Of a DNA stretch of 64,000 nt, positions 26,268 through 35,245 are shown piece by piece. This DNA comes from Corynebacterium sp. 122RC1 (GTDB lineage: Bacteria > Actinomycetota > Actinomycetes > Mycobacteriales > Mycobacteriaceae). The stretch is taken from NCBI RefSeq assembly GCF_024580955.1, contig NZ_JANIKD010000003.1, positions 62,001-126,000 of the forward strand, written 5' to 3'. The first letter of the stretch is position 1, and every line of letters begins with the position of its first letter. The position numbers and the translations under genes are program-made. The notes under the pieces were generated by a model. It had not been told where the DNA came from. It worked only from the letters and a program-made list of their open reading frames with translations, and did no database searches.

Positions 26268-29200
26268 TTACTGCCCCCTATAGCTCAGCAACATCGAAAG
26301 CTCTTCCACGCTGAGCTCAGTGAGCCAGCCTTCGCCATCTCCCACAATTGTGCTTGCCAGCTTGGTTTTGCCATCGATGATGTCCTGGATTGATTCCTCG
26401 ATGGTCCCGGCGGTGATCATTTTGTACACGGTGACGTCTTGGCGCTGGCCAATGCGGTACGCGCGGTCGGTGGCCTGGTTTTCCACGGCGGGGTTCCACC
26501 AGCGGTCCATGTGCACCACCACGGATGCCTGAGTGAGGTTGAGCCCCGTGCCGCCCGCTCTGAGGCTGAGCAGCATCGCCTTGGGGCCGTCGTCACGCTG
26601 AAAATTTTGCACCATCTTGTCGCGATCCTTCTTGCTGATTGCGCCGTAGAGAAACGGGATGTGCTCGCCAAAGTATTCGCTGAGGAATGGCTGCAGCATG
26701 TTGCCAAAGGCAGCGTATTGGGTAAAGATCAGCACTTTTCGCCCGGATTCCACAGCCTGATCCAACAAATTCATGAGCTCTTGCATTTTGCCGGAGCGGT
26801 GGCGGCCTTTGATGAGGATTGGTGAGTCGTCCCCAAGAAAGTGCGCAGGGTGGTTGCAGATTTGCTTGATCCTGGTCAGCGAGGCCAACACCAGCGCACG
26901 CCGCCCCTGGGTAGGCGCCTCTTCGAGTTGCTTCTTGAGCTGCTCGACATACGCCTTATAGAGCGCCGCCTGTTCCTTGGTCATCGGCACCGTAATGATG
27001 TTTTCCGTTTTCTCCGGCAGGTCGCTAATGATCGCTGGATCTGTTTTCAGCCTGCGCAAGATCAGCGGCGCGGTGAGGGTCTTGAGTTGCTCAATGCGCA
27101 CCTCATCCTGATAGCGCTCGATCGCGCGGGCAAAGTGGTTACGGAAAAAGCTCGCGGAACCCAACACGCCGGGGTTGCAAAAGTCGAGGATGGATCGCAT
27201 CTCCGTCAAGCGGTTTTCCACCGGAGTGCCCGTGAGTGCCACCCGGTGATCGCTGGGCAAACTGCGCACCGCTTTACTTTCCTTATTTGAAGCATTCTTA
27301 ATTCTCTGTGCTTCATCGAGCACCACCCGGCGAAAGTGCACGCCCGCGAGCACTGCTGAATCACGCAGCACGGTGCCATAGCTGCTGATCACCAGGTCCA
27401 CCTCATGCACGGCGCGCACCAGCTCCTCACCCTTCGCGCGAGAAGATCCATGGTGCACCATCACCTTCAGCTCCGGCACAAACTTCTGCGCCTCGCGCCG
27501 CCAGTTCTCCACCACGGAGGTCGGCGCCACAATCAGGGTGGGCAAAGGCCCGCTTTCCGACGCCCCCAAGGCCCGAACGCCCTCATCGCGAGCGGGGGAA
27601 AAACGCTCCACTGCCTCCAGCGCGAGGAGCTGAAGGGTCTTGCCAAGGCCCATGTCATCTGCCAGCACGGCACCCACATGGTTTTGCGCCATCCAGTACA
27701 GCCAATCCACACCGCGGCGCTGGTATTCGCGCAGCTCAGCATGCACCTGCGGTGGTATCTCCACCCGCACGGGCGCCGGCAAGTCCGTGGCTTGCAGGCC
27801 CCCTATGAGCGCCTGGTGCCATTTTGATCCGGTGTACTCCACCACCTCGGGGTCTGAAGACTCCATGGCCAATTGGCGCAGCTCGCCGAGGGTGATCGCG
27901 CCGGGGTCGGTGAAGTCCTGCTCGTAGGCCTCCTTCAGTCTGGCAAGCTCGGCTTCAAGCGCGGCGATTTCCGCCTGATTCTCAGGGGTGGCTGCGCGGG
28001 CGAGCTCGAGCTCCGCCTCAAGTTTTTCAATCTCGGCCTTGCGCCGCTTTTTTGAATGCTTGGCAAGCTCAGTCATGTACTTGGTTGCCCTGCGCAAGGA
28101 CTGCGCATCCGCCATCACCCACTTGCCGCGCAGCAGGATCAATCCGGACTTTGAGCGCACCAGGTCAGTCATTTCATCGGGGGTCAAGGTGGTGTCCCCC
28201 ACCGAGATTTCCCAGCGGAAATCAACAATCTGGTCCAGGCCGAGCTTTGGTTCCACCGCAGATTCCGCAGGGTCCTCTACGTGCAGCTTGGCCTTGGTTT
28301 CCTTCACATCCCAGGCCTTGGGCAGCATTACGGTAAAGCCCTGTTTGCGCAGCACCTCCACGTCTTGGCTAATGAACTGCATTAGCTCATCGGTGGTGAG
28401 GTAAGCGTCCCATGTACTTGCGTGCTCAGCCGCACGGGCAAACGCCAAGTCCATGGCGTATTCACTGCCCATCTCCCGGTTTGGGTTCAGCATTGGCACG
28501 CTTGCCACTGCCTGCCCATGCATTTCTTCCAGGCGCTGGGCAACCAGTTTGTCCTGCAAGGCATCCGCCATCGCCATGGGAGCATCAGACCCGGCGCGTA
28601 CTTGCACGCGCACGGGCCAGATGGCGGTGGTGATGTCTGCGTCCTCGTTGGCTTCAAGTACTTCGCCGGAGGCTTCCTCCACGGAGAAAACCAGCGTGAA
28701 ATTCACGCTTTGTACGCTGTTGCGCCACTTGTTGAGGGCGGACACCAAACTGGCGCTGCCGCGGCGCATTGGTGTGCTGCGCAGAAGTGAGCCGACGAAG
28801 TCGTGCCACGGCATCGGCCGGGCGGCATCGGCGGTCAAGCGCAGGTGGGCGTTGGCGATCCAGTGTGGGAGTTCTTGGGCGATGGATTGAGCAACGGCTG
28901 ACCCACCGTTTGCGATAATCACCCCAGGTGCTGCGGCACTCATTTGGGCGATCCAGCCCCGCTCAGCGAGTCCCGCGGCTAGTTGCCAGGTGGGCCACCA
29001 TTGCCGGTCCGCGTAGCCTACCTTGAATGTAAGGCGCCCGGCGCGCACAAATTGGTCTAGGCCCTGGTACATTCTGGCAAGCCACACAACATCTGGGGCG
29101 AGGGTGGCAATCTGCTCGCGGCTTGCCGTGGTGGGGCCGATGGTAGACAGGGTGGCCAGAACCCGCACCGCTTGCTCTGGGGTGTAGGCGGCGGTGGGGA

Positions 29201-29444
29201 TTTTCAGTTGTACTCTGCGGCCTTTCGGTGTGAGGAGGGTGACCGGAATCAGGTGGGCAAATCGTTTGCCCTCGAGAAGTCCGCGAACGGCGTCTGGAAA
29301 CACGGAGAGGTCAACGTTTTCCGGCACCATGATCTTGTGCCCCTCCACCTGCTCAATCCACAGGTGAAGCCCAGATTCCTGGAGCCAGAGGCCATGCAGG
29401 AGGAACGCAGGGGTGCCTTGTTGAGCGGCCCTAGGATCTGCCAC
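26268..29444 (-). CDS. SNF2-family ATPase / DEAD-DEAH helicase
   Basis: Swi2/Snf2 DNA translocase of 1058 residues. The first ~560 residues are the helicase-associated region, ending in a short coiled coil (KKRRKAEIEKLEAELELARA). The ATPase follows: motif I DDMGLGKT, Ia TLIVAPTSVVENWRREA, II VLDEAQRIKN, III ALTGTPVENRLTEM, and V-VI SLRAGGTGLNLTQA with YRIGQRQDVTVYK. The start is a GTG at 29444 with AAGGAGG 5 nt upstream; the longer frame to 29591 has no RBS. It heads the minus-strand block SNF2-SWIM-nuclease-SMC ATPase. Confidence 0.93.
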   Translation of the reverse strand: MADPRAAQQGTPAFLLHGLWLQESGLHLWIEQVEGHKIMVPENVDLSVFPDAVRGLLEGKRFAHLIPVTLLTPKGRRVQLKIPTAAYTPEQAVRVLATLSTIGPTTASREQIATLAPDVVWLARMYQGLDQFVRAGRLTFKVGYADRQWWPTWQLAAGLAERGWIAQMSAAAPGVIIANGGSAVAQSIAQELPHWIANAHLRLTADAARPMPWHDFVGSLLRSTPMRRGSASLVSALNKWRNSVQSVNFTLVFSVEEASGEVLEANEDADITTAIWPVRVQVRAGSDAPMAMADALQDKLVAQRLEEMHGQAVASVPMLNPNREMGSEYAMDLAFARAAEHASTWDAYLTTDELMQFISQDVEVLRKQGFTVMLPKAWDVKETKAKLHVEDPAESAVEPKLGLDQIVDFRWEISVGDTTLTPDEMTDLVRSKSGLILLRGKWVMADAQSLRRATKYMTELAKHSKKRRKAEIEKLEAELELARAATPENQAEIAALEAELARLKEAYEQDFTDPGAITLGELRQLAMESSDPEVVEYTGSKWHQALIGGLQATDLPAPVRVEIPPQVHAELREYQRRGVDWLYWMAQNHVGAVLADDMGLGKTLQLLALEAVERFSPARDEGVRALGASESGPLPTLIVAPTSVVENWRREAQKFVPELKVMVHHGSSRAKGEELVRAVHEVDLVISSYGTVLRDSAVLAGVHFRRVVLDEAQRIKNASNKESKAVRSLPSDHRVALTGTPVENRLTEMRSILDFCNPGVLGSASFFRNHFARAIERYQDEVRIEQLKTLTAPLILRRLKTDPAIISDLPEKTENIITVPMTKEQAALYKAYVEQLKKQLEEAPTQGRRALVLASLTRIKQICNHPAHFLGDDSPILIKGRHRSGKMQELMNLLDQAVESGRKVLIFTQYAAFGNMLQPFLSEYFGEHIPFLYGAISKKDRDKMVQNFQRDDGPKAMLLSLRAGGTGLNLTQASVVVHMDRWWNPAVENQATDRAYRIGQRQDVTVYKMITAGTIEESIQDIIDGKTKLASTIVGDGEGWLTELSVEELSMLLSYRGQ

Positions 29445-29859
29445 CGTAACCTCCTTGTGCACGTCGTTACGCCTTCTCGGCGGCAAGTACGCAATCTGAA
29501 CAATGATACTCTCCTGCCTGCCGCAACGCCCACTCAAGAGCGCAGCAACAATTGTTTGGCCCGACGCACCCGAATTCATCACGCTCGGCATTTTGAACCC
29601 TTGCTGAATTGGATTTTATGTTCCGTTTTGCATTTCGCGAGCGGCGGTAGTTATTCGAGTGGAATTGGGTTTTATTCGCCTTTGGGTTTTATTCCAGGCA
29701 CCCCTCGGTACGGCTGAGCATTGCTTCTATTCATTTTTGCCCTCTATGGTGGGGTCCTAGGGCAATATGTCTATTTCACTTTCCTGAAGTGACCCTCATC
29801 TGTCCCTGAACTTGAGAAAGTCCACTCTGCAAGTCCCCTTGGAGAAAGGATCGAATGTA
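29445..29859. other. Divergent intergenic region between the SNF2 gene and putP
   Basis: 415 bp holding both promoters. On the minus strand a -10-like TATCAT lies about 60 nt before the SNF2 GTG. On the plus strand a -10-like TATGGT (around 29743) precedes putP. The middle part (about 29590-29720) is AT-rich. No gene or palindrome stands out. Confidence 0.4.
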
Positions 29860-31437
29860 ATGACCCAAAATACGTGGTTTATTTTGGCGATCGTGATTTA
29901 CATGGCGGTGATGCTCGCCATTGGTTACTGGAGTTATCGCCAAACGGATGAGTACGACGACTACGTGCTCGCTGGGCGTGGCCTCAACCCGTTTGTGGCG
30001 GCAATGTCCGCCGGCGCCTCCGATATGTCCGGCTGGCTGTTGATGGGTCTACCCGGCGCGCTGTTTGTGACCGGCCTGTCCGAGCTGTGGATCGCGATTG
30101 GCTTGCTGATTGGCTGCTGGGCGAACTGGAAGTGGGTGGCGCCAAGGCTGCGCTCCTACTCGGAGGTGGCAGAAAACTCCATTACCCTGCCGTCTTTCTT
30201 TGAGAATCGCCTGAAGGATCGTTCGCGAGTTCTGCGCATTGCCAGCTCGCTGATCATCATCGTGTTCTTCACGTTCTACGTGTCCTCCGGCATGGTGTCC
30301 GGCGGCCGCTACTTTGAGTCCACATTTGGCTCTTCCTACATTGACGGCATGTTGATCGTGGCTGTGATCACCGTGGCGTACACCTTCATTGGCGGATTCC
30401 TGGCGGTGAGCTACACAGACGCAGTGCAGGGCACAATCATGTTCCTTTCCCTGACCATCGTGCCGATCATGGCGCTGCTCTACCTTGATGATCCCTCCTC
30501 CATCTGGACCTGGGCTGCAAACAATGACTACGGCCCGTACACCGACGGCGTGGGCAACCCCACCTACTTCAACATGATTTCCGGTGTTTCTGCGGCGGCG
30601 ATCATTGGCAACCTCGCCTGGGGCCTGGGCTACTTTGGCCAGCCGCACATCATCGTGCGATTCATGGCGCTGCGCACCCCGGCGGACGCAAAGATGGGCC
30701 GCTGGATCGGTATTGGCTGGATGTTCCTTTCCATCCTCGGCGCAACCTTCGTGGCGATTATTGGTACGGCATTCTTTGGCCAAGACCCCAACATTTCCAT
30801 TGTGGACCGCACCGCATTTGAGACGATCTTCCTGGACATGGGCCGGATTCTGTTCCACCCACTGCTCGCTGGCTTGATTCTCACCGCAGTGCTGGCAGCG
30901 ATTATGTCCACCATTTCCTCCCAGTTGCTGGTCACCTCCACCTCCCTCATCGAGGACATCTTCAAGGTGTTCACCAAGCGGGTGCCATCCGAGCAGGTGA
31001 TGATCAACCTATCCCGCACGGCGGTGGTGGCGGTTGCCATTGTGGCAGGCGTGCTGGCCATCAATCCTTCCGACTCCATCCTGGGCTTGGTGGGCTTCGC
31101 CTGGGCCGGTTTCGGTTCGGCATTCGGCCCGCTGGTGCTGTTCATGCTGTATTGGCGCCGCCTCAACGTCCCCGGCGCGGTGGCGGGCATGCTCACCGGC
31201 GCATTGGTGAGCTTCGCGTGGGGCATGAGCTCGCTTTCCGACTCCCTCTACGAAATGGTCCCAGGCTTCATCTCCGCAGCCTTGGTTACGGTGCTCGTAT
31301 CCCTGGCCACCAAGCCGCCGGCGCAGCGAGTGCTCGACGAGTTCGAGGAAGCTACCCGTCTTGCCCGCGTGGTTGAAGCCAACCCTGAGATGGAAATCGC
31401 CGAGGCCAAGCAGCTCCAAGACAAGGGTCAGCTCTAG
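29860..31437 (+). CDS. putP: Sodium/proline symporter
   Basis: Sodium:solute symporter (SSS family), 525 residues with about 13 hydrophobic segments. Family signatures: RQTDEYDDYVLAGRGLNPFVAAMSAGASDMSGWLLMGLPGA near the N-terminus, where the Ala-Ser-Asp-Met-Ser-Gly-Trp segment lines the Na+/proline site, and GFAWAGFGSAFGPLVLFMLYWRRLN near residue 420. This matches PutP. The ATG at 29860 follows GGAGAAAGGA; an earlier frame start adds 16 polar residues without RBS. Proline is used as carbon source or osmoprotectant. No proline dehydrogenase gene is adjacent. Confidence 0.93.
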   Translation: MTQNTWFILAIVIYMAVMLAIGYWSYRQTDEYDDYVLAGRGLNPFVAAMSAGASDMSGWLLMGLPGALFVTGLSELWIAIGLLIGCWANWKWVAPRLRSYSEVAENSITLPSFFENRLKDRSRVLRIASSLIIIVFFTFYVSSGMVSGGRYFESTFGSSYIDGMLIVAVITVAYTFIGGFLAVSYTDAVQGTIMFLSLTIVPIMALLYLDDPSSIWTWAANNDYGPYTDGVGNPTYFNMISGVSAAAIIGNLAWGLGYFGQPHIIVRFMALRTPADAKMGRWIGIGWMFLSILGATFVAIIGTAFFGQDPNISIVDRTAFETIFLDMGRILFHPLLAGLILTAVLAAIMSTISSQLLVTSTSLIEDIFKVFTKRVPSEQVMINLSRTAVVAVAIVAGVLAINPSDSILGLVGFAWAGFGSAFGPLVLFMLYWRRLNVPGAVAGMLTGALVSFAWGMSSLSDSLYEMVPGFISAALVTVLVSLATKPPAQRVLDEFEEATRLARVVEANPEMEIAEAKQLQDKGQL

Positions 31438-31522
31438 CGTTACAAACCTGCCGCAACTTTGCAGCTACACGGCTGCAATCCTGATGGAACCAAAACGGGC
31501 GCCGTAACCGTCTAAGGATGGT

Positions 31523-32128
31523 ATGCGGCGCTTCTTTTTGTGTTTAGTTGTGGCCACGGTGTTGCTTGCGGCGTGGTCGCTTCCCCCGATCGCGCGCAAG
31601 CACCCGACAATGCTGCAGGTCTCCACCGTTGCAGCACGCCCCACGATTCCGGGCTACGAGCGCACCAAATTCGGTGCGGCCTGGGCAACGCCACCCCAAG
31701 GCCCCTGCAACACTCGGGTGTGGATGCTGAAACGCTCGCTTTCCGACGTCCAGCAGCGCGCCTGTACCCTCACCGCAGGTTGGGCAAAAGACCCGTACTC
31801 AGGGGTGGTTATCGGTATAGGCGAGGAGCACGAGCGCATCGAAGTAGACCATGTCTTTCCGCTTTCCGCGGCTTGGGACCTCGGCGCAGCTCACTGGCCG
31901 CAGGAACTCCGGGTCCGGTTTGCAAATGACCCCATCAACCTCATCGCGGTCTCCCGGACGCAAAACCAAGCCAAAGGAGATCAACTGCCCTCCGAATGGC
32001 TGCCGCCAAAGCGTTCCAGCAGGTGTTGGTATGCGGGCCGGCTCGCTGCCGTTGCGGTGGCCTACGGGCTCCCCCTGCCTGAACAGGATCTCAAGGCTAT
32101 GCACTCCCAGTGCATTTTGCCACCATGA
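31523..32128 (+). CDS. Secreted HNH nuclease-like protein (DUF1524/GmrSD C-terminal type)
   Basis: 201 residues. An N-terminal hydrophobic stretch (about residues 3-20) is a signal peptide or anchor. The rest is the HNH/DUF1524 domain: GYERTKFGAAWA, PCNTRVWMLKR, DPYSGVVIGI, then VDHVFPLSAAWDLGA with the expected catalytic Asp109-His110, FANDPINLIAVSRTQNQAKGD with Asn139, and a C-terminal Cys. Four cysteines may form two disulfides. This family is common as secreted protein in actinobacteria and is predicted to be a nuclease; the role (nutrition, competition or DNA uptake) is not known. Confidence 0.88.
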   Translation: MRRFFLCLVVATVLLAAWSLPPIARKHPTMLQVSTVAARPTIPGYERTKFGAAWATPPQGPCNTRVWMLKRSLSDVQQRACTLTAGWAKDPYSGVVIGIGEEHERIEVDHVFPLSAAWDLGAAHWPQELRVRFANDPINLIAVSRTQNQAKGDQLPSEWLPPKRSSRCWYAGRLAAVAVAYGLPLPEQDLKAMHSQCILPP

Positions 32129-32183
32129 GGTAGGCTTGAAGGCTATTTGAAATTCTTTATGTAGAGCTGAAAGGCAAACCCCT

Positions 32184-32651
32184 GTGGGTACTTTGTTGAT
32201 CCTGCTGCACGTTATCGCAGCAATCCTGTTCCTCGGTCCTGTTACCGTGGCCGTTTCCACCTTCCATGCCCGGGCCTACGAGGCCTCCCAGGGCAGCGAG
32301 CAAGCCAAGGGCGCTGCGCGCAATCTGCTCAAGATTACCCGCACCTACGGCACCCTTTCCCTGTTGGTGCCACTGATCGGCTTCGGTGTGATGTTCACCG
32401 GCGACTACTGGTCTGACGGCAAGTTCCACGCCTCTATCGCGCTGTCCGTCATCGCTTGGGCGCTCCTGCTGTTCGTGATCCTGCCCCGCCAGCAAAAGCT
32501 CGCCGGTGCCCTCGGCATCCTGGAGGCAGATGAGCAAGAGGCTAAGGCCTACACCGTGGATAACTGGGATAAAGAGAAATCCCAGCTCTCTATGTTTGGT
32601 GGCATTTTCTCCCTGCTCTGGGTAATCGTGGCCATCTTGATGCTCCTCTAA
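32184..32651 (+). CDS. Integral membrane protein, DUF2269-like
   Basis: 155 residues with four hydrophobic segments (about 2-24, 57-74, 83-100, 135-155), and charged loops between them. The opening GTLLILLHVIAAILFLGPVTVAVSTF resembles the DUF2269 family of predicted membrane proteins; function unknown. GTG start with an upstream AAAGG. It ends 60 nt before a strong terminator, so it is a separate unit or the end of a short unit with the HNH gene. Confidence 0.75.
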   Translation: MGTLLILLHVIAAILFLGPVTVAVSTFHARAYEASQGSEQAKGAARNLLKITRTYGTLSLLVPLIGFGVMFTGDYWSDGKFHASIALSVIAWALLLFVILPRQQKLAGALGILEADEQEAKAYTVDNWDKEKSQLSMFGGIFSLLWVIVAILMLL

Positions 32652-32714
32652 TCTGGCGGCAACTCACAGGCGAACGCTTCCGCCGAGGCGTCTTGCCCAC
32701 CGTATTTACTGCTC

Positions 32715-32759
32715 CCCGCGAGTTGGACTGAACATTCAGTTTCCAGCTCGCGGGTTTTT
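32715..32759 (+). terminator. Intrinsic terminator after the DUF2269-like gene
   Basis: Arms CCCGCGAG (32715-32722) and CTCGCGGG (32747-32754), with further pairing inside (GGACTGA with TCAGTTTCC), followed by TTTTT (32755-32759). Confidence 0.92.
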
Positions 32760-32970
32760 GCGTTAGTGGACCGTGGCTGCGGGAAGGGAGCATTCGGGAA
32801 AGCAACCCACAGAACCCACAGAACCCACCTCTACCTGCACAAATACAAGATGAAAGAACTCTCATCTTGGACTCATTGAGGCTTCACGCGGGTCTTTCAC
32901 ACTAGTTCATGAACGCACAACACCAGTTGCGCAGAACATCACATGAACGAGTACCTGAAGGACAACAGCC
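32760..32970 (+). promoter_or_regulatory. Upstream region of the sensor-transporter-glycerate kinase operon
   Basis: Non-coding. It holds an inverted repeat CAAGATGA/TCATCTTG (32846-32853 and 32862-32869), a perfect palindrome GTTCATGAAC (32905-32914), and TCAT/TCAC direct repeats beginning at 32862, 32873 and 32884 (exactly 11 bp apart) and again at 32897 and 32907. Helically phased direct repeats are the usual target type of OmpR-family regulators, and one is encoded 5.5 kb downstream. GAAGGA lies about 12 nt before the receptor ATG. Confidence 0.4.
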
Positions 32971-33729
32971 ATGAGCCCACTTCCCGCAACGGACCCAAGG
33001 CAGGTGCCGCAGTTGCGCAAGCGCCTGATTTGGTGGTTCGCCTTCGCTTCCGCAGCCGCATTGCTGGCTACGGTATTGACCACCCGCACTCTGCTGCAAG
33101 CTGAGGCATCCCAGGCAGCCAACGCGGCGGTGGAACAGGAGGTGGAAGAGTTCCAAACTTTTATGGAGAACACCGCCACCCATGCACCAGCGCAACTGAT
33201 AGAGGCGTACCTGCAGGTGCAGATCCCAAGCTCCGATGAAGCCATGGTGGGGGTAGACGGCGCCAGAGTGTTCACCGTCGCTGGCTCCCCCATCGAATTG
33301 CAGCCCGCAGAAGTCGCCGCAATGCAGGGCACCTCCGGCATCTACCAGCGCGAGGGCACCCAAGGAGGCGAGCAACTGCACTGGGCCCGGATGACACTGG
33401 ACAATCCCGCTGGTCAGGCCGACTTCATCGTGGCTGTCTCCACCGCGCAGGCACATGCAGCGATCCAACGAACCATCGCAATCGTCTCCGCAATCGGGGC
33501 TGTAGGAGTGCTGATCTCCACCCTGCTCGCATGGGTGATGAGCGCTACGGTGTTCACTCCACTGCGAAAACTGCGTGGAGAAATCATCAAAGCCAGCACG
33601 CAGGGAAGCACTATCGACGTCGCCTCCATCCCAGGTGCCGAAACCCAAGACCTGGCCACAGTGGTGAATGTCGCGCTACACAATGCGCGCACCTCCCACG
33701 CTGCACCTGCGGGCGGTGACTCCGCATGA
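32971..33729 (+). CDS. Membrane sensor protein without kinase domain, paralogue of the nearby histidine kinase
   Basis: 252 residues. TM1 (about 19-40), an extracytoplasmic domain of about 125 residues, TM2 (about 168-192), then a short HAMP-like segment (FTPLRKLRGEI) that ends without HisKA or ATPase domains. The extracytoplasmic part matches the histidine kinase at 36972: ANAAVEQEVEEFQTF against ANVAVEQEIEEFRRF, and LHWARM with DFIVAVSTAQAH against VHWAKL with YFVIAVFTQPAY. The stop is clean, followed by a 4-nt ATGA overlap with the transporter, so it is a real short gene, not a frameshifted kinase. Likely a ligand-binding co-receptor; role inferred. Confidence 0.85.
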   Translation: MSPLPATDPRQVPQLRKRLIWWFAFASAAALLATVLTTRTLLQAEASQAANAAVEQEVEEFQTFMENTATHAPAQLIEAYLQVQIPSSDEAMVGVDGARVFTVAGSPIELQPAEVAAMQGTSGIYQREGTQGGEQLHWARMTLDNPAGQADFIVAVSTAQAHAAIQRTIAIVSAIGAVGVLISTLLAWVMSATVFTPLRKLRGEIIKASTQGSTIDVASIPGAETQDLATVVNVALHNARTSHAAPAGGDSA

Positions 33730-35210
33730 CCACCGCAACCATCCCCTTCCCCCAGGCGCCGTCGATACTGCCCTCCTTCAACCTCCGCACCACGCTGCTC
33801 ACCTTGGTAGCGGTTGTGCTGGTGGCGGCGATCCTGCTCGCCCCGCTGGGCCTTCCTGCACAGGCAAGTATCACGCTAGCGGTGTTCGCGGTGGCCGTGT
33901 GGCTGTGGATCGTCTCCCCTATTCCGGATACTTTTGTAGCCCTCGGCGCAACATGCGTGCTGGTGATCGTCGGTGTGATCTCCGTGGAGGACATGTTCGC
34001 GCCCCTTGGCGACGACACCACCTGGCTCCTCATCGGCGCCTTCATCGTTTCCGCCGCACTCAGTGCATCTGGTCTGGCGCCGCGAATCACCGCTTGGTTG
34101 TGCGCCGATATTACCTCGCCACGGGTCTTGCTCCACCTCATTACCCTGGCGCTGGTGGTCACCGCCTTCATGGTGCCGGCCACCTCCGGGCGTGCGGCGC
34201 TGGTGCTGCCAATCTTCCTGGCCATCGCCGCGGCGCTGCCCAAAAAGCACCAGTGGTACGCAGTGGCGCTGAGCGTGATCATGCCCTCCGTGGTGCTGCT
34301 CAGCGCGGTGGCCAGCTTCATCGGGGCGGGCGCGCACCTGATCACCAACCAAATGCTCGCCGAAGCCGGCTTTTCACCGTTTAGCTTTGCCTCCTGGATG
34401 CTCTACGGCTTGCCATACGCCCTGGTGGCCTCCCATATCTCCGCGGAGATCATGCTGCTCGCCATGAGCACCCGGGAGCAGCGTTCCACCCCGCTGGAGC
34501 TCAACCAAGCGGAGTTTGCTCCGCACGCACCGTTTTCCGTGAAGGAAATCCGTTGCATCGCGGTGCTGTGTACCGCCGTGGTGCTGTGGTGCACGGAGTC
34601 GCTTCACGGGCTCCCACCCGCACTGGTGGCGATCGTAGCCGCACTGGTGATCACCTCCCCACAGGTCGGCGGGGTGGACCTGAACAAGGCCATCAAGAAA
34701 GTGCCGTGGTCCCTGCTGCTGTTTATGGCAGCCACCGTGGCCATCGCCACCGCCTTGCAAACCTCAGGTGCGGCGCAAGCACTGGCCGAAGCCCTGTTCT
34801 CACAGATCCCCGATTCCGAATCCGGTTCCGGCACTAGCTCTCAGGGCCGCCAGGTTGTGTTGTTCGTTGGCATGGTGGTTCTGCTGTCCACGCTGGCTCA
34901 CCTGGTGATCCAGTCTCGTTCCGCCCGCTCGGCGGTGCTCATCCCCTTGGTCATCGCCGTGGCCCCGGCCATGGGCGTCAATCCAGTAGCCGCGGCGTTC
35001 ATCTCCACTGCGGCGGCGGGGTTCTGCCACACGCTGCCAAGCTCCGCCAAACCACTAGCGGTGTTCTACAGCGAAGACGGCGAACACCCGAGCTTTACCC
35101 CCAAACAACTGCTCAAAGTTTCGCTGCTGATCATGCCGGTGCATGTGCTCACACTCATCGGCTTTGCACTGTGGATCTGGCCGGCAATGGGCCTTTCCAT
35201 ACACCTCTAA
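33726..35210 (+). CDS. DASS/SLC13-family anion transporter
   Basis: 494 residues with about 11-12 hydrophobic segments. Divalent-anion:Na+ symporter features: SPIPDTFVALGATCVLVIVGVISVEDMFAPLGDDTTWLLIGAFIVSAAL, the MVPATSGRAALVLPIFLAIAAALP segment (SNT-like motif region), and the second-repeat AAFISTAAAGFCHTLPSSAKPLAVFY. Family substrates are sulfate, di- and tricarboxylates. Its position between a receptor and glycerate kinase points to glycerate or tartronate/dicarboxylate uptake, by context only. ATG overlaps the receptor stop (ATGA); glycerate kinase follows after 35 nt. Confidence 0.88.
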   Translation: MTTATIPFPQAPSILPSFNLRTTLLTLVAVVLVAAILLAPLGLPAQASITLAVFAVAVWLWIVSPIPDTFVALGATCVLVIVGVISVEDMFAPLGDDTTWLLIGAFIVSAALSASGLAPRITAWLCADITSPRVLLHLITLALVVTAFMVPATSGRAALVLPIFLAIAAALPKKHQWYAVALSVIMPSVVLLSAVASFIGAGAHLITNQMLAEAGFSPFSFASWMLYGLPYALVASHISAEIMLLAMSTREQRSTPLELNQAEFAPHAPFSVKEIRCIAVLCTAVVLWCTESLHGLPPALVAIVAALVITSPQVGGVDLNKAIKKVPWSLLLFMAATVAIATALQTSGAAQALAEALFSQIPDSESGSGTSSQGRQVVLFVGMVVLLSTLAHLVIQSRSARSAVLIPLVIAVAPAMGVNPVAAAFISTAAAGFCHTLPSSAKPLAVFYSEDGEHPSFTPKQLLKVSLLIMPVHVLTLIGFALWIWPAMGLSIHL

Positions 35211-35245
35211 CAATCTCCCCCCCGCAAAACAGAAAGAAGACCATC

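Noticed and set aside
32971..33729. Receptor gene considered as a frameshifted histidine kinase
   Set aside because: No HisKA or ATPase remnants follow in any frame; the transporter gene begins within the stop codon overlap.
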